Shown piece after piece: positions 1 to 8,416 of a DNA stretch of 20,751 bases. The translations under genes were made by a program, and so were the position numbers. Numbering within the stretch: position 1 is the stretch's first letter; each line of letters starts with the position of its first letter. This stretch comes from Streptococcus sp. (lineage in GTDB: Bacteria; Bacillota; Bacilli; Lactobacillales; Streptococcaceae). The stretch is from the NCBI RefSeq assembly GCF_030825805.1, contig NZ_JAPJPF010000034.1, forward strand, positions 1 to 20,751, given 5' to 3'. The notes beneath the pieces were generated by a model that worked only from the letters and a program-made list of their open reading frames with translations, was not told the DNA's origin and ran no database searches.

Positions 1-1144
<1,144 letters not shown>

Positions 1145-1159
1145 TTAACAAGTCGATTA

Positions 1160-1182
1160 GGAAAATCGCCATAGCGATTTCC
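1160..1182 (-). other. Second stem-loop in the lacE-lacG spacer
   Basis: The minus strand reads GGAAATCGC, a short loop, then GCGATTTTCC: nine paired bases with a one-base bulge in the A/T run. It lies 3 nt downstream of the first hairpin. No U-tract follows. The two hairpins in tandem look deliberate rather than accidental. Confidence 0.6.
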
Positions 1183-1185
1183 GTT

Positions 1186-1217
1186 ACGATAGGAGACTGT
1201 TTCACAGTCCCTATCGT
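1186..1217 (-). other. Stem-loop at the lacE stop codon (lacE-lacG spacer)
   Basis: Near-perfect inverted repeat: ACGATAGG, then one unpaired A, then GACTGT; loop TTC; then ACAGTC and CCTATCGT. This gives 14 base pairs with a single bulge. The stem starts at the last base of the lacE stop codon (1217-1219). No U-tract follows it on the minus strand, so it is not a textbook terminator. It is more likely an RNA-processing or stability element, or a partial terminator, that sets lacG level relative to lacFE. An intercistronic hairpin and a shorter lacE-ending transcript have been described for the lactococcal lac operon (recalled, not checked). Confidence 0.75.
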
Positions 1218-2917
1218 TAATCGAATTGAGCTTGAACAAAGGCTAGAGCACCTTGTCCATCGCGTGTCAATTTAATGTACTGAGCACCTTCTGTCTTCGC
1301 CAATTTGATGCCTAGTTTATCTGTTTCAGCCTTCATATCTTCATAGTTTGAAGCTACTTGAGGGGCAAGGATAACAAGGTCAAATTCTGGCAACATTTCA
1401 CGGTGAGCACCGTAACCACCTGCAGCAGCCTTCACAGGAACATTGTATTCTGCAGCAGCTTTATTCAAAGCGTTGGCAAGAAGTCCACTAGTTCCGCCAC
1501 CTGCACAGAGAACCAAAACATTGGTTTCTTCTGTAATTGTATTTTCAGCTGGTGCATCTTCAACACCTGCTTTTTCAAGAATAGCGTCTGCTTTAGCAGT
1601 ATTGAAGTTTGCAGCAACTTTTTCTTTCAAATCATCATTTGCTTTACCAGAGCGCTCTTCTTCAAGAATTTGCTCATCGTACACCTTCACAAATGGGTAG
1701 TAAATAACCACGTCTACTACTACTAGAAGAGCCGCAAGGATGAAGGAGAGAACTTGGAAGTTTGTACCAAGGACAATCCCCAAAGGTCCAGGTGTAACCC
1801 ATGGAAGGTTAGCCGTGAAGGAGTTCATTCCCAAGGTATCAACAAAGAATTTGAAGATCCAAACGTTGGCAATTGGTGCAAAAATGAATGGAATAAAGAA
1901 GATCGGATTCAATACGATAGGTGCACCAAACAAGATTGGTTCGTTTACACCGAAGAATGTAGGAACAACAGAAGCACGTCCAATTGCACGGTTCCGTTCT
2001 GATTTACACAACCACATAAAGAGGAATGGAACAATCAAGGTCGCACCAGTACCACCCATGGTAACGATAAACATTTGAGTACCAGATGTGATGACTTTAT
2101 CTGCATGTTGGCCAGCTTGAGATAGGGCCAAGTTGGCATCGATATTTGCGTAAGTGATCGCTGCAATCGCAGGCTCTACGATAGAAGGGCCGTGTATTCC
2201 CACAAACCAGAAGAAAGCATACGCACCAAAAATAAGCGTGATTCCAAGATAGCCATCTGCTGCTGAGAAGAGAGGCGCAAGGAGGGTACCAATAGATTCA
2301 GCTACTGTTACACCCAGACTTCCCTTCACAATCAATTCAAGTCCATAAAGGAGAACAACAGATACAGTGAATGGGATCAAGTCTTTAAATACTTGAGAGA
2401 TATTTGGTGGAACTTCGTCTGGCATGCGAATAGTCACATTATTTTTCACGCAGACCTTATAAACATTAACAGTGACAAAGGCTGCGATAAAGGCTGTCAA
2501 AAGACCTTTTGTTCCCATAAAGGCAGTCAGAAAACCTCCTTCTTTCGCTGGTTCAGCTGCCATTAAAAGGAATCCAACCATAGAAGCCAACATGGTTGAC
2601 AAGAAGTTGATCTGGTTTGTTGCAGGTAGGTCACGGTTGACAGAATCTGTCAGAGCTTTGGCTGTAGTTCCACCTACGAAGAAAGCCAGAATTCCCATCG
2701 AATAGCTATAAGGTGTCATCAAGAAGTTTTCAATTTCTTTTGACCAATGGAAGCCCCATGCATTTGGAACATAGGCAATCAAGATAAAGATAGATGAGAA
2801 TAAGATGACTGGCATCCCTGCGATAAACCCATCACGGATGGCACGCAAATATTTATTGCGAGAAATCTTCTCGAAGAAAGGTTTTCCTTTCTCAATCAAT
2901 TCAATTAATTTATGCAT
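1217..2917 (-). CDS. lacE: PTS lactose transporter, EIICB component
   Basis: Membrane permease of the lactose phosphotransferase system; it takes up lactose and phosphorylates it at the galactose 6-position. The 566-residue product has the usual EIICB(Lac) length. The IIC domain (residues ~1-415) is a multi-span membrane region containing [11 protein letters not shown] (321-331), the conserved sugar-site motif of this permease family. A charged linker (~415-465) leads to the IIB domain, whose phosphocysteine is Cys471 in [12 protein letters not shown]. The ATG at 2917 overlaps the lacF stop by one base (TAATG), indicating translational coupling so that IIA and IICB are made together. The stop codon is built into a strong hairpin that begins the lacE-lacG spacer. 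No missing key residues seen. Confidence 0.97.
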   Translation of the reverse strand: MHKLIELIEKGKPFFEKISRNKYLRAIRDGFIAGMPVILFSSIFILIAYVPNAWGFHWSKEIENFLMTPYSYSMGILAFFVGGTTAKALTDSVNRDLPATNQINFLSTMLASMVGFLLMAAEPAKEGGFLTAFMGTKGLLTAFIAAFVTVNVYKVCVKNNVTIRMPDEVPPNISQVFKDLIPFTVSVVLLYGLELIVKGSLGVTVAESIGTLLAPLFSAADGYLGITLIFGAYAFFWFVGIHGPSIVEPAIAAITYANIDANLALSQAGQHADKVITSGTQMFIVTMGGTGATLIVPFLFMWLCKSERNRAIGRASVVPTFFGVNEPILFGAPIVLNPIFFIPFIFAPIANVWIFKFFVDTLGMNSFTANLPWVTPGPLGIVLGTNFQVLSFILAALLVVVDVVIYYPFVKVYDEQILEEERSGKANDDLKEKVAANFNTAKADAILEKAGVEDAPAENTITEETNVLVLCAGGGTSGLLANALNKAAAEYNVPVKAAAGGYGAHREMLPEFDLVILAPQVASNYEDMKAETDKLGIKLAKTEGAQYIKLTRDGQGALAFVQAQFD

Positions 2918-3234
2918 TATTTTGCTCCTCTTTTGTATAGTTCAATGAGATGATGAATCACATCTTTTAATAGGATTGTTGTCATTAAGTGGTCCTGCCC
3001 ATGCATCATGGTAATGCTGTAGGGGAGGTCTTCTCCTGCTGCTTCTTGCGCTAGCATAGTTGTTTGAGATTTGTGAGCCTCTGCGATACAGCTTCCTGCT
3101 TCTTCTACCAAGCTTTCCGCTTGAGCGAAGTCACCCTTCTCAGCCGCCTTGAGGGCCTCCAAGAGTTTAGAACGAGCATCCCCTGCATACGCAACGATCT
3201 CAAAACCTAATAGTGTCATTTCTTCTTTGGTCAT
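2917..3234 (-). CDS. lacF: PTS lactose transporter, EIIA component
   Basis: Cytoplasmic phosphocarrier that takes phosphate from HPr and passes it to the LacE IIB domain. It is 105 residues long with the start I chose, [11 protein letters not shown] five-residue longer in-frame start (at 3249) exists, but GGAGG at 3243-3247 is spaced 8 nt from the ATG at 3234 and would lie inside the longer version. The family length also fits 105. By my count, His78 in MMHGQDHLM is the phosphorylated histidine and Asp81 the metal-binding residue of this all-helical trimeric family. It overlaps lacE by one base and follows lacT after 42 bp. Confidence 0.97.
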   Translation of the reverse strand: MTKEEMTLLGFEIVAYAGDARSKLLEALKAAEKGDFAQAESLVEEAGSCIAEAHKSQTTMLAQEAAGEDLPYSITMMHGQDHLMTTILLKDVIHHLIELYKRGAK

Positions 3235-3276
3235 GACCAATTCCTCCAATTTGAATTTCTTAATTTTTAAAAGTTG

Positions 3277-4110
3277 TTACAATAAGCGTTGAATGTGCAA
3301 GACCAGATAGACTCGTTCACTCTTGTACAAGTCAACCCCGGTCTCCCTAGAAATCACATCATAAATCTTGGAACCAATCTCAAAGGCTTTGGGATAGGAG
3401 CTTTTGATATGTTCCTCCATATCTAGAAGCGATTGATTATCATCCCGATTGCGATCCAGGTAATCCAAGAAGTAGTTAAGATGAATCATGAAACGATCAT
3501 AAAAGTTGTTGTTGGTCTCGGTTCGTTTGATTGAATAACTATCCAAAACCTCTTCCACACCTTTTAAGATTTCTTTGCGCTGGTCCATGGAATCCACGAC
3601 CTCCGCTCCATTTTCACCTTCTGCGTTGATGAAATGATAGGCGATACGAGTGACCTCATCTTCAGGGAAGCTAGTTGTGAGCTTCTCCCGATAGATGTCT
3701 ACTGCCTCTTTGGCAATCTCAAAAGCCACTGGATAGTTCTCTGAGATATCCAAAAGATTACTTTCCTTATACCTGCCTTGGGTCACTGCCTGGTAAGAGC
3801 AAAACATGTGGTCGGTCAAGGTCACATAGATATATTCTTGAACGGGGTAGTGATACTTTTTGCTCAAGTAATCGATCATCTCGTAGGTCACTGTGATGAA
3901 GTCTAATGGAACATTTTTTAACAGGGTCATAAAGTTCTCTCGGGATTCCTCTGTTTTCATCCGAAAGAGCTTTTCTACCTTTTCTTTAGGGACTAGGTCA
4001 CCCTTCTTTTTCCCAAAAACGATTCCTTTTCCAATGACAATCAGTTCTTCCCCTTTGTCATTCCTCACCAGAGCAACATTGTGATTAAGTGGATTTAAAA
4101 TCCGATACAT
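3277..4110 (-). CDS. lacT: BglG/LicT-family transcriptional antiterminator of the lac operon
   Basis: RNA-binding antiterminator whose activity is set by PTS phosphorylation. The 277 residues comprise the CAT RNA-binding domain (about 1-55, beginning MYRILNPLNHNVALV) and two PTS regulation domains (PRD1 about 65-170, PRD2 about 175-277). Candidate phospho-histidines are seen in LTDH and YHFINAE (PRD1) and in MIHLNY and VLHIQ (PRD2). The ATG at 4110 has AAGGAG 8-9 nt upstream. The gene has its own promoter, and its leader holds an RAT-like hairpin that overlaps a terminator (4149-4230), so LacT probably controls its own transcript and lacFEG downstream. Family assignment is firm; the lactose specificity comes from context. 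Confidence 0.95.
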   Translation of the reverse strand: MYRILNPLNHNVALVRNDKGEELIVIGKGIVFGKKKGDLVPKEKVEKLFRMKTEESRENFMTLLKNVPLDFITVTYEMIDYLSKKYHYPVQEYIYVTLTDHMFCSYQAVTQGRYKESNLLDISENYPVAFEIAKEAVDIYREKLTTSFPEDEVTRIAYHFINAEGENGAEVVDSMDQRKEILKGVEEVLDSYSIKRTETNNNFYDRFMIHLNYFLDYLDRNRDDNQSLLDMEEHIKSSYPKAFEIGSKIYDVISRETGVDLYKSERVYLVLHIQRLL

Positions 4111-4148
4111 GGTACTCTCCTTGCTAGTTTATTCAAGGTTTGAGGTAT

Positions 4149-4204
4149 AAAAAATGATCACAAATGAGATTAGAGAGAGTCTTCCCTAATTCATCTGTGA
4201 TCAT
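4149..4204 (-). terminator. Intrinsic terminator in the lacT leader
   Basis: The outer arms ATGATCACA and TGTGATCAT pair perfectly (4154-4162 with 4196-4204). Pairing continues inward with small mismatches (ATGA and TTAG segments against CTAA and TCAT), and the stem is followed on the minus strand by a run of six T. It is a strong rho-independent terminator between the internal promoter and lacT. Its upstream arm is shared with the RAT-like hairpin, so the two structures are mutually exclusive. Confidence 0.85.
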
Positions 4205-4230
4205 GCGTAATCTAACTTACTAACACTCAC
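4197..4230 (-). promoter_or_regulatory. Ribonucleic antiterminator (RAT) for LacT
   Basis: The minus strand folds as GTGA paired with TCAC at the base, then an internal-loop region TGTTA opposite GCATGA, then a 4-bp upper stem GTAA/TTAC around the loop GTTAGA. The order TGTTA, four-base stem, loop, four-base stem, GCA matches the known BglG/LicT target pattern (TGTTA, CTGC, loop, GCAG, GCA in E. coli bgl). Its 3' arm (ATGATCAC) is the 5' arm of the following terminator. That is the standard arrangement for protein-dependent antitermination. Confidence 0.8.
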
Positions 4231-4251
4231 CTTGTATTCAATTATGGATTA

Positions 4252-4280
4252 AGTATAGCACACGCTTTTGTTTTTGTAAA
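4252..4280 (-). promoter_or_regulatory. Internal sigma-A promoter for lacTFEG
   Basis: The -35 box TTTACA (4275-4280) and -10 box TATACT (4252-4257) are separated by 17 bp. A TG one base before the -10 makes it an extended -10. The predicted start near 4245 lies just before the RAT hairpin. This promoter lets lacTFEG be transcribed independently of lacABCD. Confidence 0.8.
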
Positions 4281-4288
4281 CCCTTTCT
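4275..4288. promoter_or_regulatory. Possible degenerate cre (CcpA) site over the lacT -35
   Basis: The plus strand reads TGTAAACCCTTTCT, which I score as 12 of 14 matches to the catabolite-responsive element consensus. The central G of the usual CG step is missing. It covers the -35 box, where CcpA would block RNA polymerase. The missing CG makes this tentative. Confidence 0.3.
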
Positions 4289-4401
4289 TAACAACTTTTT
4301 AACTTTTTTGTTTTTTTCTAACAAATAGCTGTTTATCGTTGTATTCTCTGGGCTCTTCAAGGAAATTCGAACGACCATCGTTAAAGGAGTGGTCTACACT
4401 G

Positions 4402-5382
4402 TTAAATACGCTCTTTCCAAGAAGTTGCGACTTGGTCTAAGACTTGGTTGAGCTCTTCAATGTTGCGACGACCTTCGGTACGGAGCCATTCACGAGCTGC
4501 CTCTTCCCCATTCTTGATGTAGGCTTCTACAGATCCAGCCCAAGTTGCACGGCCACAAAGGACCCCGTTAAAGTTCGCGCCTGCTTCATGGGCAAAGACT
4601 AAGGTTTCTTGGAAGAGTTTGGCAGAAACACCTGCACTCAAGTAGATGTATGGAAGCTTGGTTGCTTCTTCTTGTTCTTTAAAGAAGGCAGCAGCTTCTT
4701 CACGGCTATGAACAATTTCTCCATCGCCAAAGCCTTCAACGTATTTGACATTAACTGGCACTTCTACCTTCAAGACATCAATGTTGAAGCGTGGGTCTGA
4801 GAAGACTTTCATAGCTTCGATGACCTTACGAGGTTTTACTTTCGCATATTCTACAGAACCTGCATCCGCGATTTTTTCATCATAGGCCAAGATTTCAAGG
4901 AAGAATGGAATTTCTTCTGCTGCACATTCTGAACCGATGCGTTCAATGTAGGCCTGTTTTTCTTGGTTAAGTTCATCTGCACTATCCACATCATAATAGA
5001 GCAAGAATTTCACTGCATCTGCACCCTGTTCTTTGATGCGTTTAGCTGACCAAAGGTTGAGGCAGTCTGGCAGACGTTTAGTGCTAGAAGTGTCGTAGCC
5101 TGTTTTTTCATAAGCCAACAAGAGACCTGCTTCTGCATCCAAGACCTTAGTCGCTGGAAGTCCATACTCAGGATCCAAGAGCATAGAAGATGCGAATGGT
5201 GTCAATTCTTCAGCTACTAGGACCTTCAATTCTTCCATTTGCGCCACGGTTGGTTCTGTGTCTTGGTACTGAGCCATAAGGCGTTTCAAGGCACCACGTT
5301 GGTCAAAGGCCAAGGCTGAGATCACACCCTCTTTGGTGCTCAATTTTTCTAAAAAGTTGCGTTTTTGTTCTGTTAATACCAT
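4402..5382 (-). CDS. lacD: Tagatose 1,6-bisphosphate aldolase (class I)
   Basis: Cleaves D-tagatose 1,6-bisphosphate to dihydroxyacetone phosphate and glyceraldehyde 3-phosphate, the last step of the tagatose-6-phosphate pathway. The 326 residues match the LacD family length. By my numbering the known class I active-site set is complete: Asp27 (ALAFDQRG), Lys125 (GADAVKF), Glu163 (FFLEIL), and the Schiff-base Lys205 ([10 protein letters not shown]). It starts one base after the lacC stop, with GAGG inside the lacC end serving as its RBS, so the two are probably translationally coupled. In Streptococcus pyogenes one LacD paralogue has a regulatory role; here the placement inside a full lac operon argues for the metabolic enzyme. 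A 291-bp gap with a promoter and terminator separates it from lacT. Confidence 0.97.
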   Translation of the reverse strand: MVLTEQKRNFLEKLSTKEGVISALAFDQRGALKRLMAQYQDTEPTVAQMEELKVLVAEELTPFASSMLLDPEYGLPATKVLDAEAGLLLAYEKTGYDTSSTKRLPDCLNLWSAKRIKEQGADAVKFLLYYDVDSADELNQEKQAYIERIGSECAAEEIPFFLEILAYDEKIADAGSVEYAKVKPRKVIEAMKVFSDPRFNIDVLKVEVPVNVKYVEGFGDGEIVHSREEAAAFFKEQEEATKLPYIYLSAGVSAKLFQETLVFAHEAGANFNGVLCGRATWAGSVEAYIKNGEEAAREWLRTEGRRNIEELNQVLDQVATSWKERI

Positions 5383-5383
5383 C

Positions 5384-6313
5384 TTATACCTCTTTTACAA
5401 TTATATTCTGATACAAATCATCGTAGTGGGCCATATTGACATGCCCTGTCATCTTTTCTTGGGCATTTAGCATCCCTAGGACCATAGCATGGGTCAAGAG
5501 AGCCACGTCATCTTTTCCGCTACTGAGGGCAGCAGAAATCCCAGCCACAGTTGAATCTCCAGATCCCACTGGATTGACCACTTCAATTTTTGGAATATCG
5601 ACCTTATAGAAGCTGTCTCCGTGTTTGGCAAAGGCACCATCTCCACCTAAGGAGACGATAATCCATTCGATTCCTTCAAACAGTGGGTCTTTCAATACTT
5701 CTTTTAAGTCCTCAAAATCAGCTGAAACATCCCGTCCTAAGAGTTGAGATAATTCTTCGCGATTGGGTTTAATCACCGTTGGTTTTACAGGTGCTGCTAG
5801 AGCTTTTTCCAGGGAAGCACCTGAACAATCAAGAACGACTGGTTTTCCTGCCTTCTTAGCGCGCTCGACTAATTTCACATAATAATCAACTGGTAAACCA
5901 GCTGGTAAACTACCTGAGATAGCAACGACTGCTACATCTGGAAGCAAGGCTTCATAGTGATCAAGAAAGGCTTGCCCTTCTTCTTCAGAAACAGACGGAC
6001 CTTTTTCCAGGATTTCAGTTTGTTGTCCTTCGTGAAGGATCGCAATACAATTCCGGGTCTCCCCTTGAATTTCAAAGAATTCTTTGCCGATTTCCTGATC
6101 CAGATGGTCCAAGATAAATTGGCCTGTTGAACCACCAATCAGACCAGTTGCCGAGACAGGATCTCCAATCTCTGCAAGGACCCGTGTGACATTGAGACCC
6201 TTCCCTCCTGCGGTTTTGCTTACCTTGTCAACTCGATTGACCGTATCCAAGTGTAAGGTTTCTAATGGATAGGAAATGTCGATTGAAGGGTTCATGGTTA
6301 CCGTTAAAATCAT
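5384..6313 (-). CDS. lacC: Tagatose-6-phosphate kinase (PfkB family)
   Basis: ATP-dependent phosphorylation of D-tagatose 6-phosphate to the 1,6-bisphosphate. The 309 residues start at [12 protein letters not shown] (ATG at 6313, with AGGTGAG just upstream). A longer in-frame reading starting at 6352 would run into the lacB end and adds non-homologous residues, so I reject it. PfkB signatures are present: [11 protein letters not shown] (about 37-47) and the C-terminal [13 protein letters not shown] with catalytic Asp253. It lies 11 bp after lacB and 1 bp before lacD. Fructose-1-phosphate kinase is the closest alternative in the family; the operon makes LacC the clear choice. Confidence 0.96.
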   Translation of the reverse strand: MILTVTMNPSIDISYPLETLHLDTVNRVDKVSKTAGGKGLNVTRVLAEIGDPVSATGLIGGSTGQFILDHLDQEIGKEFFEIQGETRNCIAILHEGQQTEILEKGPSVSEEEGQAFLDHYEALLPDVAVVAISGSLPAGLPVDYYVKLVERAKKAGKPVVLDCSGASLEKALAAPVKPTVIKPNREELSQLLGRDVSADFEDLKEVLKDPLFEGIEWIIVSLGGDGAFAKHGDSFYKVDIPKIEVVNPVGSGDSTVAGISAALSSGKDDVALLTHAMVLGMLNAQEKMTGHVNMAHYDDLYQNIIVKEV

Positions 6314-6324
6314 AGACTCACCTC

Positions 6325-6840
6325 TTAGTCGTGGTATTCCCCACGGTCCCATTTTTCAAGGAATTCTGTGAAGAAGTCTGCATCCTCTTGGTGATCATTA
6401 TGCGTTTCCAAATGTTGAATCTTGGCAATCAATTTCTTGTTTTCTTCACTTGGTTTGTATTCTGCATGAATGAAAGCTTCAATGATATCACACATGAGCA
6501 ATTCACCGGTTACTTTCCCACCAAAACCAATGACATTAGCATTGAGTTCTTCTTTTGCATAAAGAGCCGTTGTCATGTCGCGTACCAAGGCTGAACGAAT
6601 TCCAGGAACCTTGTTAACAGCGTTGTTAATTCCAACACCAGTACCACAGATACATACTCCAAGATCAGCTTGACCACTAGCTACTGCTTCTCCGACTTTT
6701 TTCCCAAAAATTGGGTAGTGGGTACGCGCGTGGTCATAGGTTCCGAAGTCAAGGACTTCATAACCTTTTGATTTCAAAAATTCAGAAACAGCCATTTTTT
6801 CATTTGTGACAATATGGTCACATCCAATTGCAATTTTCAT
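6325..6840 (-). CDS. lacB: Galactose-6-phosphate isomerase subunit LacB
   Basis: With LacA it converts D-galactose 6-phosphate to D-tagatose 6-phosphate. The 171 residues start [15 protein letters not shown]. The ATG at 6840 follows a long purine-rich SD (GGGGAGGAGTAAAGGA); a longer in-frame start at 6909 lies inside lacA and is rejected. It belongs to the RpiB/LacAB family. The CICGTGVGI motif (about 63-71), with the RpiB-type catalytic cysteine at about 65, is intact here while LacA lacks it. LacB therefore carries most catalytic residues of the heteromer. It is 16 bp after lacA and 11 bp before lacC. Confidence 0.96.
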   Translation of the reverse strand: MKIAIGCDHIVTNEKMAVSEFLKSKGYEVLDFGTYDHARTHYPIFGKKVGEAVASGQADLGVCICGTGVGINNAVNKVPGIRSALVRDMTTALYAKEELNANVIGFGGKVTGELLMCDIIEAFIHAEYKPSEENKKLIAKIQHLETHNDHQEDADFFTEFLEKWDRGEYHD

Positions 6841-6856
6841 TCCTTTACTCCTCCCC

Positions 6857-7282
6857 TTAGCACATCTTGTTGAGCATATCGACACGGATTTGGTGGCGAC
6901 CGCCGTCATACTTACCGTTTACAAAACCTTTGGCGATATTTTTGGCCAATTGGTCACCCACGATTTGAGCACCCATGGTGATCATGCGAGAATTGTTGTG
7001 GCCACGAGTCATGTAGGCAGAACGCTCATCTGAAACTTCTGCCGCAACCATTCCTTTAATTTTAGTAGCGACCATGAATGGGCCAGCTCCATAAGCATCA
7101 ATAACAATACCAAGATTGTCTTCTGCTTGTTTGACTTCTTTTGCAACAGCCAAGGTCACATCCACAAAGTCTTGCCCTTCTTCTGTCACATCCACCACTT
7201 GGAAACCTTCTGCTTCCAAATATTCTTTGACTACTTCTTTTAAGCGGATACCTGCTGCATCCGCACCAACTACAATTGCCAT
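6857..7282 (-). CDS. lacA: Galactose-6-phosphate isomerase subunit LacA
   Basis: First gene of the lac operon and partner subunit of LacB. The 141 residues start [18 protein letters not shown], with GGAG upstream of the ATG. It is an RpiB fold relative, but the family's CGTG active-site motif is replaced by DAYGAGPFM (about 62-70), as is normal for LacA, so it works only with LacB. The C-terminal part [11 protein letters not shown] is typical. Transcription is expected to start about 75 nt upstream from a consensus promoter overlapped by a LacR-type operator. Confidence 0.96.
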   Translation of the reverse strand: MAIVVGADAAGIRLKEVVKEYLEAEGFQVVDVTEEGQDFVDVTLAVAKEVKQAEDNLGIVIDAYGAGPFMVATKIKGMVAAEVSDERSAYMTRGHNNSRMITMGAQIVGDQLAKNIAKGFVNGKYDGGRHQIRVDMLNKMC

Positions 7283-7348
7283 ATGCTTCTCCTTTTTGCA
7301 TTTCCGTCAACAAAGAAAGTTCTCCTCTTTCTTCATTCGACTTCGTTT

Positions 7349-7363
7349 TGTTATTCACAAACA
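7349..7363. promoter_or_regulatory. LacR operator candidate over the lacA start site
   Basis: 15-bp near-palindrome TGTTATTCACAAACA of the form TGTTW-N5-AAACA. It lies directly downstream of the -10 box and covers the predicted transcription start near 7358, so a bound repressor would block initiation. The same pattern recurs at 7454-7468 and 8328-8342. Confidence 0.65.
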
Positions 7364-7364
7364 C

Positions 7365-7393
7365 AGTATAGCGCTAATTTTGTTTGTTGTCAA
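7365..7393 (-). promoter_or_regulatory. Main lac operon promoter
   Basis: Consensus -35 TTGACA (7388-7393), a 17-bp spacer, and -10 TATACT (7365-7370). It drives lacABCD and possibly reads on into lacTFEG. The strong match implies that tight repression is needed, consistent with the flanking operator palindromes. Confidence 0.88.
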
Positions 7394-7453
7394 CTGTTTT
7401 TTTGTTTATTTTTTTCATTTTTCTTTATTTTTTATTATTTTTTAGCCCTAAAT

Positions 7454-7468
7454 TGTTTGTAATAAACA
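7454..7468. promoter_or_regulatory. Upstream LacR operator candidate
   Basis: Perfect-arm palindrome TGTTTGTAATAAACA, extended by one more pair (T/A) on each side. It is centred about 70 bp upstream of the lac -35, between the lacR terminator and the promoter. With the operator at the start site it could support DNA looping by LacR. The pairing is too regular to be background in this A/T-rich spacer. Confidence 0.65.
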
Positions 7469-7495
7469 AAAAAAGAGAGAATCGCTCTCTCTTTT
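7464..7495 (-). terminator. lacR intrinsic terminator
   Basis: AAAAGAGAG (7471-7479) pairs with CTCTCTTTT (7487-7495) around a 7-nt loop. On the minus strand the stem runs into seven T. It is 11 bp after the lacR stop and isolates lacR from the lac promoter. Confidence 0.8.
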
Positions 7496-7506
7496 CAGTT
7501 TATTAT

Positions 7507-8262
7507 TTATACAATCACACGTGTATATTCCTCTAATTCTTCATGTGCTTTCTCAGATGCATCGTCCGTTATCACCGCAGTTACTTTTTTCAAGGAACAG
7601 ATAGAGGTAAAGTCTTCCTTGCCAATCTTGGAGGAGTCAATCAGTAGATAGGCTTCGGAAGAACGTTCTAAGGCTAACTTTTGCGTATAGGCTTCTTCAA
7701 AAGAAGAGGTCAGAACCCGTCCATCCACAATGCCATTCCCACTAAAAAACATCTTGTGGAAGTACATTCTTTCCATGAGAGTGTTCGTTATCTCGCCGAC
7801 AAAAGCTTGACTGGTTTCTCGGAGTTCTCCTCCCAAGAGGATTACCTTAAAGGTATCACTTTTTTTCTTTAACAATTCTTGAAAAATCGGTAGACAATTT
7901 GTCACCACGCGCAGTTCCTTATTATTAATGGCTTCAGAAAGAACTTCAACAGAGGTCCCCGGTCCAAGGAAAATACTCTCGCCTTCTTTTATCAGTTCGC
8001 TAGCTTTCTTCGCTACTTCACGCTTAGCTAGAATATTCTTTAGCAACTTCTCTTCATGGGGCAGTTCCCGTGATGGGAGGAATTGGTTACTTTTGGCTCC
8101 ATTTCGAACCCGAATAAGGAGACCTTGCTTTTCCAATTCAATCAAATCCCGACGGACCGTCATATCCGACACCTGCATACTTTCCATGATGTCTTGAACA
8201 TAAACGGTTCCAGCTTTATTGACCAGATTGATAATCTCATTCAGTCTTTCCTGTTTTTTCAT
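7507..8262 (-). CDS. lacR: DeoR-family lactose operon repressor
   Basis: Transcriptional repressor of the lac genes; in this family tagatose-6-phosphate acts as inducer. The 251 residues have an N-terminal DeoR helix-turn-helix (residues 1-55, with VSDMTVRRDLIELEKQG as the recognition part) and a C-terminal sugar-phosphate-sensing domain related to the ribose-5-phosphate isomerase fold. AGGTAGGGA lies directly before the ATG at 8262. The gene is transcribed in the same direction as lacABCD but is separated from it by a terminator. A TGTTT-N5-AAACA palindrome sits just upstream of its own promoter, suggesting autoregulation. The assignment rests on family and context. Confidence 0.94.
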   Translation of the reverse strand: MKKQERLNEIINLVNKAGTVYVQDIMESMQVSDMTVRRDLIELEKQGLLIRVRNGAKSNQFLPSRELPHEEKLLKNILAKREVAKKASELIKEGESIFLGPGTSVEVLSEAINNKELRVVTNCLPIFQELLKKKSDTFKVILLGGELRETSQAFVGEITNTLMERMYFHKMFFSGNGIVDGRVLTSSFEEAYTQKLALERSSEAYLLIDSSKIGKEDFTSICSLKKVTAVITDDASEKAHEELEEYTRVIV

Positions 8263-8290
8263 TCCCTACCTACTTACTTCGTTTTTGTTT

Positions 8291-8319
8291 ATTATAACCT
8301 TAAACTGTCAGAATCGCAA
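8291..8319 (-). promoter_or_regulatory. lacR promoter
   Basis: TTGCGA (8314-8319), a 17-bp spacer, and a perfect -10 TATAAT (8291-8296). A TGTTTATT half-site overlaps the -10 region, in addition to the full palindrome upstream of the -35. Confidence 0.7.
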
Positions 8320-8327
8320 TCATTTTT

Positions 8328-8342
8328 TGTTTACAATAAACA
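8328..8342. promoter_or_regulatory. LacR operator candidate upstream of the lacR promoter
   Basis: Palindrome TGTTTACAATAAACA, the same arms and 5-bp spacer as at 7454-7468. It sits about 10 bp upstream of the lacR -35, a position compatible with autoregulation by LacR. Confidence 0.65.
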
Positions 8343-8361
8343 CTTTTCCAAATAAGAGAAC

Positions 8362-8393
8362 CAAAAAAGGCTTATCCTTGCGGATAAACCTCT
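8362..8393 (-). terminator. fba intrinsic terminator
   Basis: On the minus strand AGG-T-TTATCC, the tetraloop GCAA, then GGATAA-G-CCT, followed by six T. It is 24 nt downstream of the fba stop and separates fba from lacR. Confidence 0.88.
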
Positions 8394-8416
8394 GGTTAAT
8401 AACGTTTCAAGCAAGA

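Noticed and set aside
4319..4401. lacD terminator or extra LacR operator in the lacD-lacT gap
   Set aside because: Small inverted repeats (AACGA/TCGTT, GACCA/TGGTC) are present but none is followed by a T-run, and no TGTTT-N5-AAACA element occurs.
6314..6352. Longer lacC start giving [11 protein letters not shown] before MILTVTM
   Set aside because: The extra residues overlap the lacB end and do not match PfkB N-termini; a good SD serves the ATG at 6313.
6841..6909. Longer lacB start inside lacA
   Set aside because: The extension is lacA out of frame; the ATG at 6840 has a strong SD and yields the family length of 171.
7098..7364. 88-residue minus-strand frame over the lac promoter leader and lacA start
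   Set aside because: It would begin before or at the predicted transcription start and reads lacA in a wrong frame; Cys/Arg-rich composition is typical of a shadow frame.
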